Assembly: GCF_038595055.1 (NCBI RefSeq)
Contig: NZ_CP152002.1
Location: 5,376,501-5,440,500, forward strand
Length of the DNA: 64,000 nt
Reading direction: 5' to 3'
From: Paenibacillus sp. FSL R7-0345
GTDB lineage: Bacteria > Bacillota > Bacilli > Paenibacillales > Paenibacillaceae
This document shows, piece after piece, positions 23,732 through 31,711 of this stretch (position 1 is its first letter; every line of letters starts with the position of its first letter). Under the pieces are notes generated by a model. It was given only the letters and a program-made list of their open reading frames with translations, was not told the origin of the DNA and did no database searches. The position numbers and the translations under genes were made by a program.

Positions 23732-25514
23732 TCCACGGCCTAAAAAGCCTCAATCCGGCGCAGTAAAGCTGCTGCTGCGGTTATCCCGCCCTTATACCTT
23801 TCAGCTCCTCCTGGCCTGCGTCTGCGTCGTTATTATCAATGCGGCTTTTCTGGTCCAGCCGCTGCTGCTGCAGCGGGTCATTGACCATTTTCTGATCGGC
23901 GGTGCGGCAGAGCATGGTCTTGACTCTATTCTTGGTCTGGCTTTGCTGTATCTGCTGGTGTCGGCGGCGGGCTCCGGCTTTGCGTACCTGCAGGCGCTGA
24001 TTGTCGGTAAGGTCGGCCAGAGCCTGATTCATGATCTGCGGGTCAGGGTGTTCGGGATTATCGAGCGACTGCCGCTGTCCTTTCTGGACCGCACCTCGTC
24101 CGGCCGGCTCATTACCCGGGCGACGAATGACACCGCTGAGGTCAGCGACCTGTATACCGATGTCATCATTTCGCTGGTTAAGGATGTGCTGCTGCTGATC
24201 GGCATTATCTACGCCATGCTGATGCTCAGCCCGCAGCTTACGCTTGTTTCTTTTACCGTTATTCCGGTGATTGTATTCCTGGTCTTGTTCATCAAAAACA
24301 AAATCAAAAAGAACTTCTTCCACATGAAGCATTACATCGGGCAGATCAACGGCTTTATTGCCGAGAGCGTTGCGGGGATGCGGGTCATTCAGATCTTCCG
24401 TGCGGAAAAAGAGAAGGAGGAGCAGTTCCTGAAGCTGAACGGGGATTACTTCCGGACCACGCTGATCCAGGTGCGGCTCAACAGTATACTGAAGCCGGCA
24501 TCGGATATGTTCCAGAGTCTGGCGATTGCCATCCTCGTCTGGTTCAGCATCGGCCAAATCTCCGGCGGTGTGCTGCAGATTGGCGTGCTGTACGCGTTCA
24601 CAACCTATATCCGGCAGTTTTTCGCCCCGATCTCTGATCTGGCTGACAAATATACCTCAATTCAATCAGCACTTGTATCTACAGAGCGTATCGATGAGCT
24701 GATTCGTGAGGAGGAGCGGCTGGAGCATCCGGAGAGCGGAGTCGCTGTAGAGCGGCTGGACGGTACCATCGAGTTCCGCCATGTCTGGTTTGCCTACAAG
24801 GATACCGACTGGGTGCTGAAGGACGTCAGCTTTGTAATCCGGAAAGGGCAGACGGCAGCCTTTATCGGCGAGACCGGCGCGGGCAAAACGACCATTATCA
24901 GTCTGATCAACGGCTTTTACCAGGTGCAAAAGGGAGAAATCCTCATCGACGGCGTCAATGTGAATGAGATGCGGCTGGATGATCTGCGGCGGAACATTTC
25001 GGTCGTGCTGCAGGATGTCTTCCTGTTCTCCGGCACAATCCGCGATAATATTACGCTGGGCGACGAGATTGCGGATGACACTGTGCAGTATGCGCTGGAG
25101 GCCTCTTGCGCCATTGAATTCGTACAGGAATATCCGGCAGGAATCGACGAGCCGGTTACCGAGCGGGGCGGAACGCTCTCTGCCGGACAGCGGCAGCTGA
25201 TCTCCTTCGCCCGGGCGATTGCCCATGATCCGGCGATTTTCGTGCTGGATGAAGCTACCGCGAACATCGATACCCGCACGGAAAAGCTGATCCAGCAGGC
25301 CATCGACAATGTGGCCCGCGAACGCACCACGCTGATCATCGCCCACCGTCTGTCCACTATCGCCGGAGCCGACCTGATCATCGCGATGAAGAACGGGCAG
25401 GTCGCCGAATCCGGCCCGCCCCGGCGGCTGCTGGAGCGCGGCGGTTACTATGCCCGGCTGCTGAGAGAGAGCCGGGAGCATGTTATAGGTTCGGGGCCGA
25501 TTAGCCGACACTAA
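23694..25514 (+). CDS. ABC exporter half-transporter, catalytic subunit (BmrD/YheH-like)
   Basis: A 606-residue partner of the preceding exporter subunit, again membrane domain then ATPase. The ATPase has Walker A GETGAGKTT, Q-loop VLQDVFLFSG, signature TLSAGQRQL and Walker B FVLDEATANID with the catalytic glutamate. The longest ORF starts at 23613 deep inside the upstream gene. A TTG at 23694 has AAAGGAGG eight bases upstream and is preferred; an ATG at 23715 gives the same protein without seven residues. The gene overlaps the first by about 38 bases, so translation is coupled. No terminator follows before the small antisense ORF. Confidence 0.9.
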   Translation: MISTRNSMKTAISPRPKKPQSGAVKLLLRLSRPYTFQLLLACVCVVIINAAFLVQPLLLQRVIDHFLIGGAAEHGLDSILGLALLYLLVSAAGSGFAYLQALIVGKVGQSLIHDLRVRVFGIIERLPLSFLDRTSSGRLITRATNDTAEVSDLYTDVIISLVKDVLLLIGIIYAMLMLSPQLTLVSFTVIPVIVFLVLFIKNKIKKNFFHMKHYIGQINGFIAESVAGMRVIQIFRAEKEKEEQFLKLNGDYFRTTLIQVRLNSILKPASDMFQSLAIAILVWFSIGQISGGVLQIGVLYAFTTYIRQFFAPISDLADKYTSIQSALVSTERIDELIREEERLEHPESGVAVERLDGTIEFRHVWFAYKDTDWVLKDVSFVIRKGQTAAFIGETGAGKTTIISLINGFYQVQKGEILIDGVNVNEMRLDDLRRNISVVLQDVFLFSGTIRDNITLGDEIADDTVQYALEASCAIEFVQEYPAGIDEPVTERGGTLSAGQRQLISFARAIAHDPAIFVLDEATANIDTRTEKLIQQAIDNVARERTTLIIAHRLSTIAGADLIIAMKNGQVAESGPPRRLLERGGYYARLLRESREHVIGSGPISRH

Positions 25515-25563
25515 AGGAAAATGTACCGTTATTCTTGCTGGGGGCGATTAGATCATCGGGCAT
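25501..25563 (-). CDS. possible small peptide gene, 20 codons
   Basis: An ORF starting MPDDLIAPSKNN and ending in GTFSFSVG. The ATG at 25563 is preceded by GAGGAGG with exactly seven bases between, a near-ideal ribosome binding site. A TATAAT lies at 25589-25594, placing a transcription start about 20 bases before the ATG; no good -35 element is seen. The stop overlaps the 3' end of the exporter gene in antisense. The peptide is not recognised: it has no leader, cysteine or hydrophobic core, and ends in a Phe/Ser/Gly tail. It could be a signal or modified peptide, a leader, or chance. Confidence 0.45.
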   Translation of the reverse strand: MPDDLIAPSKNNGTFSFSVG

Positions 25564-25721
25564 TAACTCGCCTCCTCAAACTGCCTATATTATAGCTCTC
25601 CTTATAAATCAAGACCGACATTCAAGCTTTACTGTCCAATCTATGCGATACTCTCCTTGTCTCTCGGGCTGTCAATTGTCTATTCCTGCAGGTTTAACAC
25701 AGCCCGTTTTAATCATCACCT

Positions 25722-28406
25722 TCACTCTGTCAGCTTATGCCTCACCCTTATCCCCTCCTCCATCACTTTTAGCTGTACCTCCCCATGCAGGTCCGTCCGG
25801 TATATTGCCGCTTCAGCTTCCTCCAGCCTTTCCAGCACACCGGCATTTGGATGCCCGTACAGATTGTTGACTCCGGCCGAGATCACTGCGGTAGCAGGCT
25901 TCCAGAACTCCAGCCAGGCTGCCCCTGTAGAAGTCTTGCTTCCGTGATGAGCTACTTTTAGCACATCTACAGGTCCGGCTTCCCCGATTCCAGCCTGCTG
26001 CGCAGCCTGAATAATCTCTTCCTCAGCCTCTTCATCCATATCTCCCGTAAAAAGAAAGCTTCGGCCATTCATCTCCAGCCGGAACACCACCGATTCGTGG
26101 TTCTGCTCTTCCACTTCCGGAAGCAGCTGCTGCGCATCCGGCACAGGCTCTGGCCAGAGAAAATGCAAATGTGTTACCTTATCCGGAGCCAGCATCATTC
26201 CCTGCTGCACAGCATACAGCCGGACTCCCTTGGCTAGCGCAGTCTCCATCAGCTTGGCATATGGCTCCGTGCCGGACAGTGTTCCGTTGAACAGCAGCGA
26301 CGAGACCGGCATTCCTTCCAGCACTGCCTGCAGACCGCCCGCATGATCCTGGTCGCCATGGGTCAGGATTACCGCATCCAGCCGGTGAATCCCCCTCTGC
26401 TTCAGGAGCGGCAGCAGGGTCTTGGCTCCTACTTCAAAAGGGTTGCGGCGGATGCGCCAGGCCTCTTTGTTCCCGAAGCTTACCGTTCCGCCGCCGTCGA
26501 CGAGAATATGAGCCCCCTCCGGTGTCGTAATCAGAATGCTGTCGCCCTGGCCCACATCCAGATAGCTTATGGCTCCGGCACCGTTCAGTCTTTCCGCATA
26601 ATAGCCCTTATACAGCAGCAAAGCCAGCGCGGCAGCGCACACTATGGCTGCATAACGGCTGCCGCGCGACCCGGATTGGAATTGGGCATACGGAGACGGA
26701 AAAACTTGACGGGGGCCTCCCGCTCCCTCCTGTTCTGCTTCCCCCAGCGGCCGGGTTTCATCTTCCATATACTGTGGGGCAAACCCTGCCTCCCTCCGCT
26801 GCTTCAATGCATAGAGCAGACCATAGAGCAGACCATAATAAATGCAAATCCACAGTAAAGACGGAGATGCCCAGATCAGCACGCCTGCCGTAAATCCGTT
26901 TACCCATTCCACTGCCGCAAACGTCCAATTGTTAAGCACTTCTGCCGCTCCGGCAACCGCAGAAGCCGCAGTATTCCAGAACCTTCCAAGCAGGAGCGCC
27001 AGCGTGCCAAGCGGAAGCACCAGAAACGTAATAAAGGGAACAAGCAGCAGATTAGCGATAAAAGACAGCAATGAAAACTGGTTAAAGTAATAAACTGTCA
27101 GCGGAAAAGATACCAGCTGCGCAATAAGCGTTACTGTTACGGAACCTCCCAGCCATTTAGGCAGCCTGGCAAATAGCGGCGCCGCCAAAGGCGTGTAGAC
27201 CATAAGTCCGGCCGTTACCAGAAAGGACAGCTGAAAGCTGACGCTGAGCAAGAAATACGGATTCCAGACCAGCATCATCAGCGCTGCAGCGGCAAGAATG
27301 TTCATTCCATCCTTCAACAGGCCAAGCCTTGCAGCCAGCAGGGCGATCATGCTCATCAGACCGGCACGTACAATCGACGGCCCGGCACCAGACAGCATCA
27401 CATACACCGGAACCAGCAGCAGCGTTAGGGTCAACGCCGTTTCACGGGTAAACCGCAGACGCCGCAGCAGAAACAGGATAACCCCGACATAGACAGCCAC
27501 ATGCATCCCTGAAATGGCCAAAATATGCGTCAGTCCGAGCTGTGAGAACTGCTTGAAGGTCTCAGGATCGAGGTCGTCCTGAATGCCAATAACAAGCCCC
27601 TTCATATAGCCGGCATGCGGCTCCTGAAACAGGCGGTCCATCTCGGCGCCTAGTGCAGCACGGGCTGCATCATTCCAGCGCAGAATGCCAGTCAGCTGCC
27701 AGGATGCCGGAGGCACAGCCGTAACACTGGCTGTACCGGTCCCCTTAAGCAGCCAGTGAACCCGCTGCGTCTGCAGATACGCGCGGTAATCAAAGCCGCC
27801 AAAGTTCCGCGCAACCGGCGGCAGCTCAAGCTCTCCCGTGACGGTTACCCTGTCTCCGCGCTGCCACTGCGCCGCTACCGCGATTTCAATTTCCGCCTGA
27901 AGCTTGATCTGCACAGCAATCTGTTCACCTGCCGGGTCTGTAGCTGCCGCTGCCGGTTCGGCCGTCACATCCGCATTTACGGACTCTGCGGCTTTTGAAT
28001 CTGCGGCTACAGCTTCCTCTGCCTGCCCTTCTTGTCCATCCCCCACAATCCGTGACAGCTTCAGCTTAAAATCCACCCGGTCCCCATCCCGCTCCACCGG
28101 GGAAGCAATAACACCTTCTGCTGTTATGTATGTTTCATTCAGTCCGGATTCCGGCCTGCCCAGCGCCTCCGGCAGCAGGCTGACATTTCGCGCCTCAGTC
28201 CACTCCCAATACAGCGCTGCCGCAGCCAGTGCCAGCACAAATACAGCGGCAGGTCTCCACCCGATTCTCCCGCTGAGCGTCCACAGAGTGATCAGCAGCA
28301 GACAGACGGCCACCCCGGCCAGCAACTGATATCCGCCAAACAAGCAGCCCGCGGCGCTGCCGGCTACCCAACAGATCGTGAAGCTTAAAAGCGGCCTCCT
28401 GTTCAT
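25722..28406 (-). CDS. comEC: competence membrane channel ComEC/Rec2
   Basis: ComEC forms the inner-membrane channel that takes up single-stranded DNA. The 894-residue protein has an N-terminal DUF4131-type domain with two membrane segments and an OB-like region (about 1-230), the competence domain with HILAISGMHVAVYVGV and many membrane helices (about 270-560), and a C-terminal metallo-beta-lactamase-like domain (about 615-890) with LDVGQGDSILI, VDGGG, THGDQDHAGG and VAHHGSKTSTG. GGGGAGGG precedes the ATG. comEB lies upstream with a terminator between, so comEC has its own transcript here, unlike the single operon of Bacillus. Confidence 0.96.
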   Translation of the reverse strand: MNRRPLLSFTICWVAGSAAGCLFGGYQLLAGVAVCLLLITLWTLSGRIGWRPAAVFVLALAAAALYWEWTEARNVSLLPEALGRPESGLNETYITAEGVIASPVERDGDRVDFKLKLSRIVGDGQEGQAEEAVAADSKAAESVNADVTAEPAAAATDPAGEQIAVQIKLQAEIEIAVAAQWQRGDRVTVTGELELPPVARNFGGFDYRAYLQTQRVHWLLKGTGTASVTAVPPASWQLTGILRWNDAARAALGAEMDRLFQEPHAGYMKGLVIGIQDDLDPETFKQFSQLGLTHILAISGMHVAVYVGVILFLLRRLRFTRETALTLTLLLVPVYVMLSGAGPSIVRAGLMSMIALLAARLGLLKDGMNILAAAALMMLVWNPYFLLSVSFQLSFLVTAGLMVYTPLAAPLFARLPKWLGGSVTVTLIAQLVSFPLTVYYFNQFSLLSFIANLLLVPFITFLVLPLGTLALLLGRFWNTAASAVAGAAEVLNNWTFAAVEWVNGFTAGVLIWASPSLLWICIYYGLLYGLLYALKQRREAGFAPQYMEDETRPLGEAEQEGAGGPRQVFPSPYAQFQSGSRGSRYAAIVCAAALALLLYKGYYAERLNGAGAISYLDVGQGDSILITTPEGAHILVDGGGTVSFGNKEAWRIRRNPFEVGAKTLLPLLKQRGIHRLDAVILTHGDQDHAGGLQAVLEGMPVSSLLFNGTLSGTEPYAKLMETALAKGVRLYAVQQGMMLAPDKVTHLHFLWPEPVPDAQQLLPEVEEQNHESVVFRLEMNGRSFLFTGDMDEEAEEEIIQAAQQAGIGEAGPVDVLKVAHHGSKTSTGAAWLEFWKPATAVISAGVNNLYGHPNAGVLERLEEAEAAIYRTDLHGEVQLKVMEEGIRVRHKLTE

Positions 28407-28437
28407 TTAATTCCCTCCCCTTGTATCCTGAAACAAC

Positions 28438-28484
28438 AAAAAGAACCCCTGCCTACGCAATTCCATGCGTGTGCAGAGGTTCTT
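28438..28484 (-). terminator. intrinsic terminator of comEB
   Basis: AAGAACC...CTGC pairs with GCAG...GGTTCTT, with an inner ACGCA/TGCGT stem. The A-run on its left side gives a U-run on the minus strand. Confidence 0.8.
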
Positions 28485-28521
28485 CCCCTGTTGCTTTTCC
28501 GATTCTGTTAAAAACGCTCCG

Positions 28522-29040
28522 TTACTCCGATACCGTAATCATCGTTTCCTTCGGCGGCTCGTAATTCTCCAGCTGGCGGAAAACAATTCCCTTCGACTCC
28601 AGCATAGCCTCAACCTTCTTCATATCCTTGCGGTAGGGCCGCAGATAGACGATCTCGACAATCCCGCTGTTGGCCAGCATATTGGCACAGGTCCAGCAGG
28701 GTTCATCTGTAACATAGACGGTGCTGCCCTCCCGGTCGCTCCGGTCAGTGAACAGCAGCAGGTTCTGCTCGGCATGAATCGTGCGGATGCAGCGTTGCTT
28801 CTTCACCATCGTCTCCACGCCGTCTACCATTTCCCGTTCATATTGTTCAGATACCATGCAGCCGGCCTCTGAGCAATCCGGCACGCCCATCGGAGCTCCG
28901 TTATAAGCGGTACCCAGCAGCTTCTTACCCTGCACCAGCACAGCACCAACATGCCGGCGCGGGCAGCGCGAACGGGTGGAGACCATGCAGGCAATGTCCA
29001 TAAAGTATGTATCCCAGTTTTTACGGTAGGCCACAGTCAT
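28522..29040 (-). CDS. comEB: ComE operon protein 2, dCMP/CMP deaminase
   Basis: A zinc-dependent cytidine/deoxycytidylate deaminase of 172 residues. The active-site histidine and glutamate lie in TIHAEQN and the two zinc cysteines in DEPCWTCANML. The N-terminal YRKNWDTYFMDIACMVSTRS and CPRRHVGAVLV are typical dCMP deaminase segments. In Bacillus it lies between comEA and comEC but is not needed for competence. Here comEA is separated from it by a TetR operon. GTGGAG lies upstream of the ATG and a promoter candidate at 29077-29104. Confidence 0.94.
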   Translation of the reverse strand: MTVAYRKNWDTYFMDIACMVSTRSRCPRRHVGAVLVQGKKLLGTAYNGAPMGVPDCSEAGCMVSEQYEREMVDGVETMVKKQRCIRTIHAEQNLLLFTDRSDREGSTVYVTDEPCWTCANMLANSGIVEIVYLRPYRKDMKKVEAMLESKGIVFRQLENYEPPKETMITVSE

Positions 29041-29076
29041 CAGCGTTTCTCCACTTTCTCTTCTTAGTTGTTCACT

Positions 29077-29104
29077 ATTGTAACATACTGTGGCACTGTT
29101 TCAA
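29077..29104 (-). promoter_or_regulatory. candidate sigma-A promoter of comEB
   Basis: TTGAAA (29099-29104), 16 bases, TACAAT (29077-29082) on the minus strand, 37 bases before the comEB start codon. Confidence 0.5.
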
Positions 29105-29109
29105 TATGA

Positions 29110-29781
29110 TTAACCGTGGCTCCCATTCCCGCTTTGCTGAAAGGGCTGACTCCGCAGATCCTTAGGCCGCAGCCCGTTCTTCTTTGCCTGAGGATGCCAA
29201 AAGGAATAAGTCGCCGCCATACGCCAGGCAATACGCGGGAAATTCGGCTGAATGAACAGCGAATCGGCACTGCTCCGGGTAAGAATAGCAGCCGAGAGCT
29301 GATCCATCGCCTTGCCGAGATTCTTCAGCGGGCCTTTACCCAGCGGTACCTGGCTCAATGATTTAAACATCTCACCAGCCCCGTGCCCGATTGCCATACC
29401 AAAGCGGAACCCGCAGCGGCTGCACCAGTTACGCACGATATCCGCCGCGATTTTGCACTGATGGCCTTCATAGAATCCATTGTTAATTAGCGCATATACG
29501 ATGAGATCCGGGTTTCCAGCTGCACTCTGCCGGAATTGCTCCAGCCCGACCATCATCCGCAGCAAATGTGAAGGAATGGCATCAAAGTAGAGCGGAAAAG
29601 CCAGTACCAGCACATCCGCTTCGTTCAGCTCCCCGTATTGCTCCGGCCTCAGCGGCTTCACGTTAACCCGGTATGCATTAAGCTCGTTGCCTTCGGCAAT
29701 AAGCGGCTTAAGCTTTTCCAGCAGAATTCCGGAGTTGCTTGCTCCGCCCTTGGGACTGCCGTTAATCAGCGCAATTCTCAT
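29110..29781 (-). CDS. NAD(P)H-dependent FMN reductase / flavodoxin-like oxidoreductase
   Basis: A 223-residue flavodoxin-fold protein. The N-terminus RIALINGSPKGGASNSG is the FMN-phosphate binding loop, and ADVLVLAFPLYFDAIPSHL is the usual isoalloxazine-contacting segment of this family. The C-terminus (from about residue 170) is basic and has no known motif. TAATG at 29779-29783 shows the gene overlaps the stop of the upstream gene by one base, so the two are translationally coupled. Together with that gene and a TetR regulator it forms an operon, possibly for quinone, nitro-compound or oxidative stress; the substrate is unknown. Confidence 0.82.
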   Translation of the reverse strand: MRIALINGSPKGGASNSGILLEKLKPLIAEGNELNAYRVNVKPLRPEQYGELNEADVLVLAFPLYFDAIPSHLLRMMVGLEQFRQSAAGNPDLIVYALINNGFYEGHQCKIAADIVRNWCSRCGFRFGMAIGHGAGEMFKSLSQVPLGKGPLKNLGKAMDQLSAAILTRSSADSLFIQPNFPRIAWRMAATYSFWHPQAKKNGLRPKDLRSQPFQQSGNGSHG

Positions 29782-30284
29782 TATTGCACCTCCTTCAGGC
29801 TATTAAGCGTATCGTGAAAAGAAACCGAGTATGCCGCCGCATCCAGATTAAGCGCGTTAGCCCGCACCAGAGACTGTGCCGTTTCCCGTTCCGGCTCTGT
29901 CATGCCCTCCCCGTAAAAATGAACCGTAAATCTGATCTGGCGCTCATATCTTTGCTGATGATGAGTTTCACCGTTCCTGGTCATGAAATACGGCAGAACA
30001 TACGGCAGCGTCCTATTCAAAACATTGCTGACAAACGGGCTGTAGCCCCCGTACACGTTACGGCTGATAAATATAAACTCCTCGCAGGCGGCAAGCCGTT
30101 CGCCCATATGCTTATAATCATCCTTCAGCACACAGGTGCCCGGAGTGCGCACCCAGCAGCCGAAGCAGCCTACACAGTGCCGGATAGCTTCCGTATCCCC
30201 GATTACTTCGTCGGTATCCCTGCTGAAGCCGCCGAGCCAGGTGTTATACTCCTGCTCCGCCAGATCATGCACGATCAGTCTCAT
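29781..30284 (-). CDS. flavodoxin-like oxidoreductase with cysteine motif
   Basis: A 167-residue protein resembling the flavodoxin/iron-sulfur-flavoprotein group. It has a central CVGCFGCW motif (C-x2-C-x2-C) followed by PGTCVLKDDY, and EEFIFISRNVYGGYSPFVSNVLNRT, which matches the flavin-contacting loop of NADPH-dependent FMN reductases. The N-terminal phosphate loop is not obvious, so it may work only with the next gene product. AGGAGG within the 3' end of tetR lies eight bases upstream of its ATG, and the two genes overlap by 20 bases. An enzyme pair under TetR control is likely; the substrate is not known. Confidence 0.72.
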   Translation of the reverse strand: MRLIVHDLAEQEYNTWLGGFSRDTDEVIGDTEAIRHCVGCFGCWVRTPGTCVLKDDYKHMGERLAACEEFIFISRNVYGGYSPFVSNVLNRTLPYVLPYFMTRNGETHHQQRYERQIRFTVHFYGEGMTEPERETAQSLVRANALNLDAAAYSVSFHDTLNSLKEVQ

Positions 30285-30870
30285 CCTCTGTTCCTCCTGA
30301 TTGAAGAATGACTTGCCATGCCTCCTGCCAATTCCCCGAATAACGGATGCCGCTGCTGGACAAAAGAGAAGCTACCCCGTGAACAAGCGACCAGTAAGAC
30401 ATCAGCATGGTACCGTCCCGTTCAGGCGGAAGCCCCAGACTGCGGAATAGCCGGCAGGCTGTCGTCCGGAATACCGCAAACGGCGGGTAAGCCGGAACAT
30501 CCTCATCTCCACCGTCCGCTTGAATCGTGATGCCTGACTGAAAGAACAGAAACGGCAAATAAGCCGGGTGCTGCTCAAAAAAAGCAATATAAGCCGTGCC
30601 CAGCTCCCCCATTGCTGACATCGGGTCTTCCTGCCCTTCAATAGAAGCCTGCAGGCAAAACGTAAACTGTTCTGTGACGTGATCCGCCATTGCCGCCATC
30701 AGCTGCTGCACATCTTTAAAATGACTGTACGGAGCCGCGTGGCTAACCCCGCATCTGGCCGCTACCTTGCGCAGGGAAAATCCGCCCGCCCCTTCCTCGT
30801 TAATCAGCTCAATACCGGTTTCAATTAATGTGTTCCGTAAATCGCCATGATGATAACGTTTCTGATTCAA
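30265..30870 (-). CDS. TetR/AcrR-family regulator
   Basis: A 201-residue TetR regulator. The N-terminal DNA-binding domain is YHHGDLRNTLIETGIELINE followed by FSLRKVAARCGVSHAAPYSHF (recognition helix at about 37-46). The C-terminal ligand domain has FFEQHPAYLPFLFF and SYWSLVHGVASLL, as in the WHG-type subgroup. Translation begins at a TTG at 30870 with AAGGAG nine bases upstream. It is first in an operon with two flavodoxin-like genes and has a strong promoter flanked by 7-bp inverted repeats, so it probably represses its own operon. Confidence 0.9.
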   Translation of the reverse strand: MNQKRYHHGDLRNTLIETGIELINEEGAGGFSLRKVAARCGVSHAAPYSHFKDVQQLMAAMADHVTEQFTFCLQASIEGQEDPMSAMGELGTAYIAFFEQHPAYLPFLFFQSGITIQADGGDEDVPAYPPFAVFRTTACRLFRSLGLPPERDGTMLMSYWSLVHGVASLLSSSGIRYSGNWQEAWQVILQSGGTEDETDRA

Positions 30871-30897
30871 AGTGTACTGCTCCTTCTTCTAAACTTC

Positions 30898-30934
30898 ACA
30901 CTGTAAATATATTCCTCTATCTAGACAGTGTCAA
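30898..30934 (-). promoter_or_regulatory. promoter and probable operator of the tetR operon
   Basis: TTGACA (30929-30934), 17 bases, TATATT (30906-30911) on the minus strand. The inverted arms ACACTGT (30898-30904) and ACAGTGT (30925-30931) bracket the -10 and overlap the -35, as expected for TetR autorepression. Confidence 0.75.
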
Positions 30935-30954
30935 GATTAATGTTACACTTTTTA

Positions 30955-31572
30955 CTAATTGAAAATAACCAGCCCCTCCAGCTTTTCCAGCATCTTGGGA
31001 CCGATCCCCTTTACCTTGCCCAGATCGGCCAGGCTGCGAAAGACCCCCTTGCTGCTGCGGTAATCAATAATCGCCTGGGCCTTCTTCTCTCCGATTCCCG
31101 GCAGGTCCATCAGTGCAGCAGCATCAGCTGTGTTCACGTTAACACTCCCATCCGCCGCTGCGGCGGTGCTCCCAGCAGTTCCTGCTGCATCTGCTCCTCC
31201 GCCGCCTGCGGTTCCCTGCACACCCGTTCCCGCTGCATCACTATCTTTTACCGCTTCACCATTAACTCCAGCTCCCGGCGAATCACTGCCATTTACCGTT
31301 TCACTACTTCCCGCAGCTTCTGCCGTCCCGCTGCTCACCACAGCTGCCGCCGCGCCGTCATTTCCGCCTGCCCCAGCCGGGTCCGCACTGCCTTCCGTCT
31401 TACCTGCAGATACCGCATCTGCTCCTTCCTCTACTCCCAGCGCCTGTGCCATCCCCGTATTCAGTGTCTCCCAGCCGTCAATTCCTTCCGCCGTTCTGTG
31501 ATCCGCAGCCCAGACCAGCCCGCCGCCCAGCAGCGCAGCAGCGATTGCACATCCAATTCTTCTTTTGTTCAT
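30955..31572 (-). CDS. comEA: competence DNA receptor ComEA, form without an SLBB domain
   Basis: ComEA binds incoming double-stranded DNA at the cell surface. The 205-residue protein has an N-terminal membrane segment (RIGCAIAAALLGGGLVWA) and, at about 143-205, the tandem helix-hairpin-helix DNA-binding domain (VNVNTADAAALMDLPGIGEKK shortened as NVNTADAAALMDLPGIGEKK; then KVKGIGPKMLEKL). Between them lies about 100 residues of Ala/Gly/Thr/Ser low complexity, not the SLBB/OB domain found in B. subtilis ComEA. AAGGAG precedes the ATG. It diverges from comER. comEB and comEC lie beyond a TetR operon. Confidence 0.9.
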   Translation of the reverse strand: MNKRRIGCAIAAALLGGGLVWAADHRTAEGIDGWETLNTGMAQALGVEEGADAVSAGKTEGSADPAGAGGNDGAAAAVVSSGTAEAAGSSETVNGSDSPGAGVNGEAVKDSDAAGTGVQGTAGGGGADAAGTAGSTAAAADGSVNVNTADAAALMDLPGIGEKKAQAIIDYRSSKGVFRSLADLGKVKGIGPKMLEKLEGLVIFN

Positions 31573-31711
31573 CAGCCAATCTCCTTAATTTTTATGGAAT
31601 TTTGTTCAAAAACCTGCGTAAACCATGTCATTTGTCCAAGACTCGCCGGCATACATTGAAGGAAGAGTATTCCTGTAAGCCCAGTACCATAAGAAAGGAG
31701 GTTACCACAGG

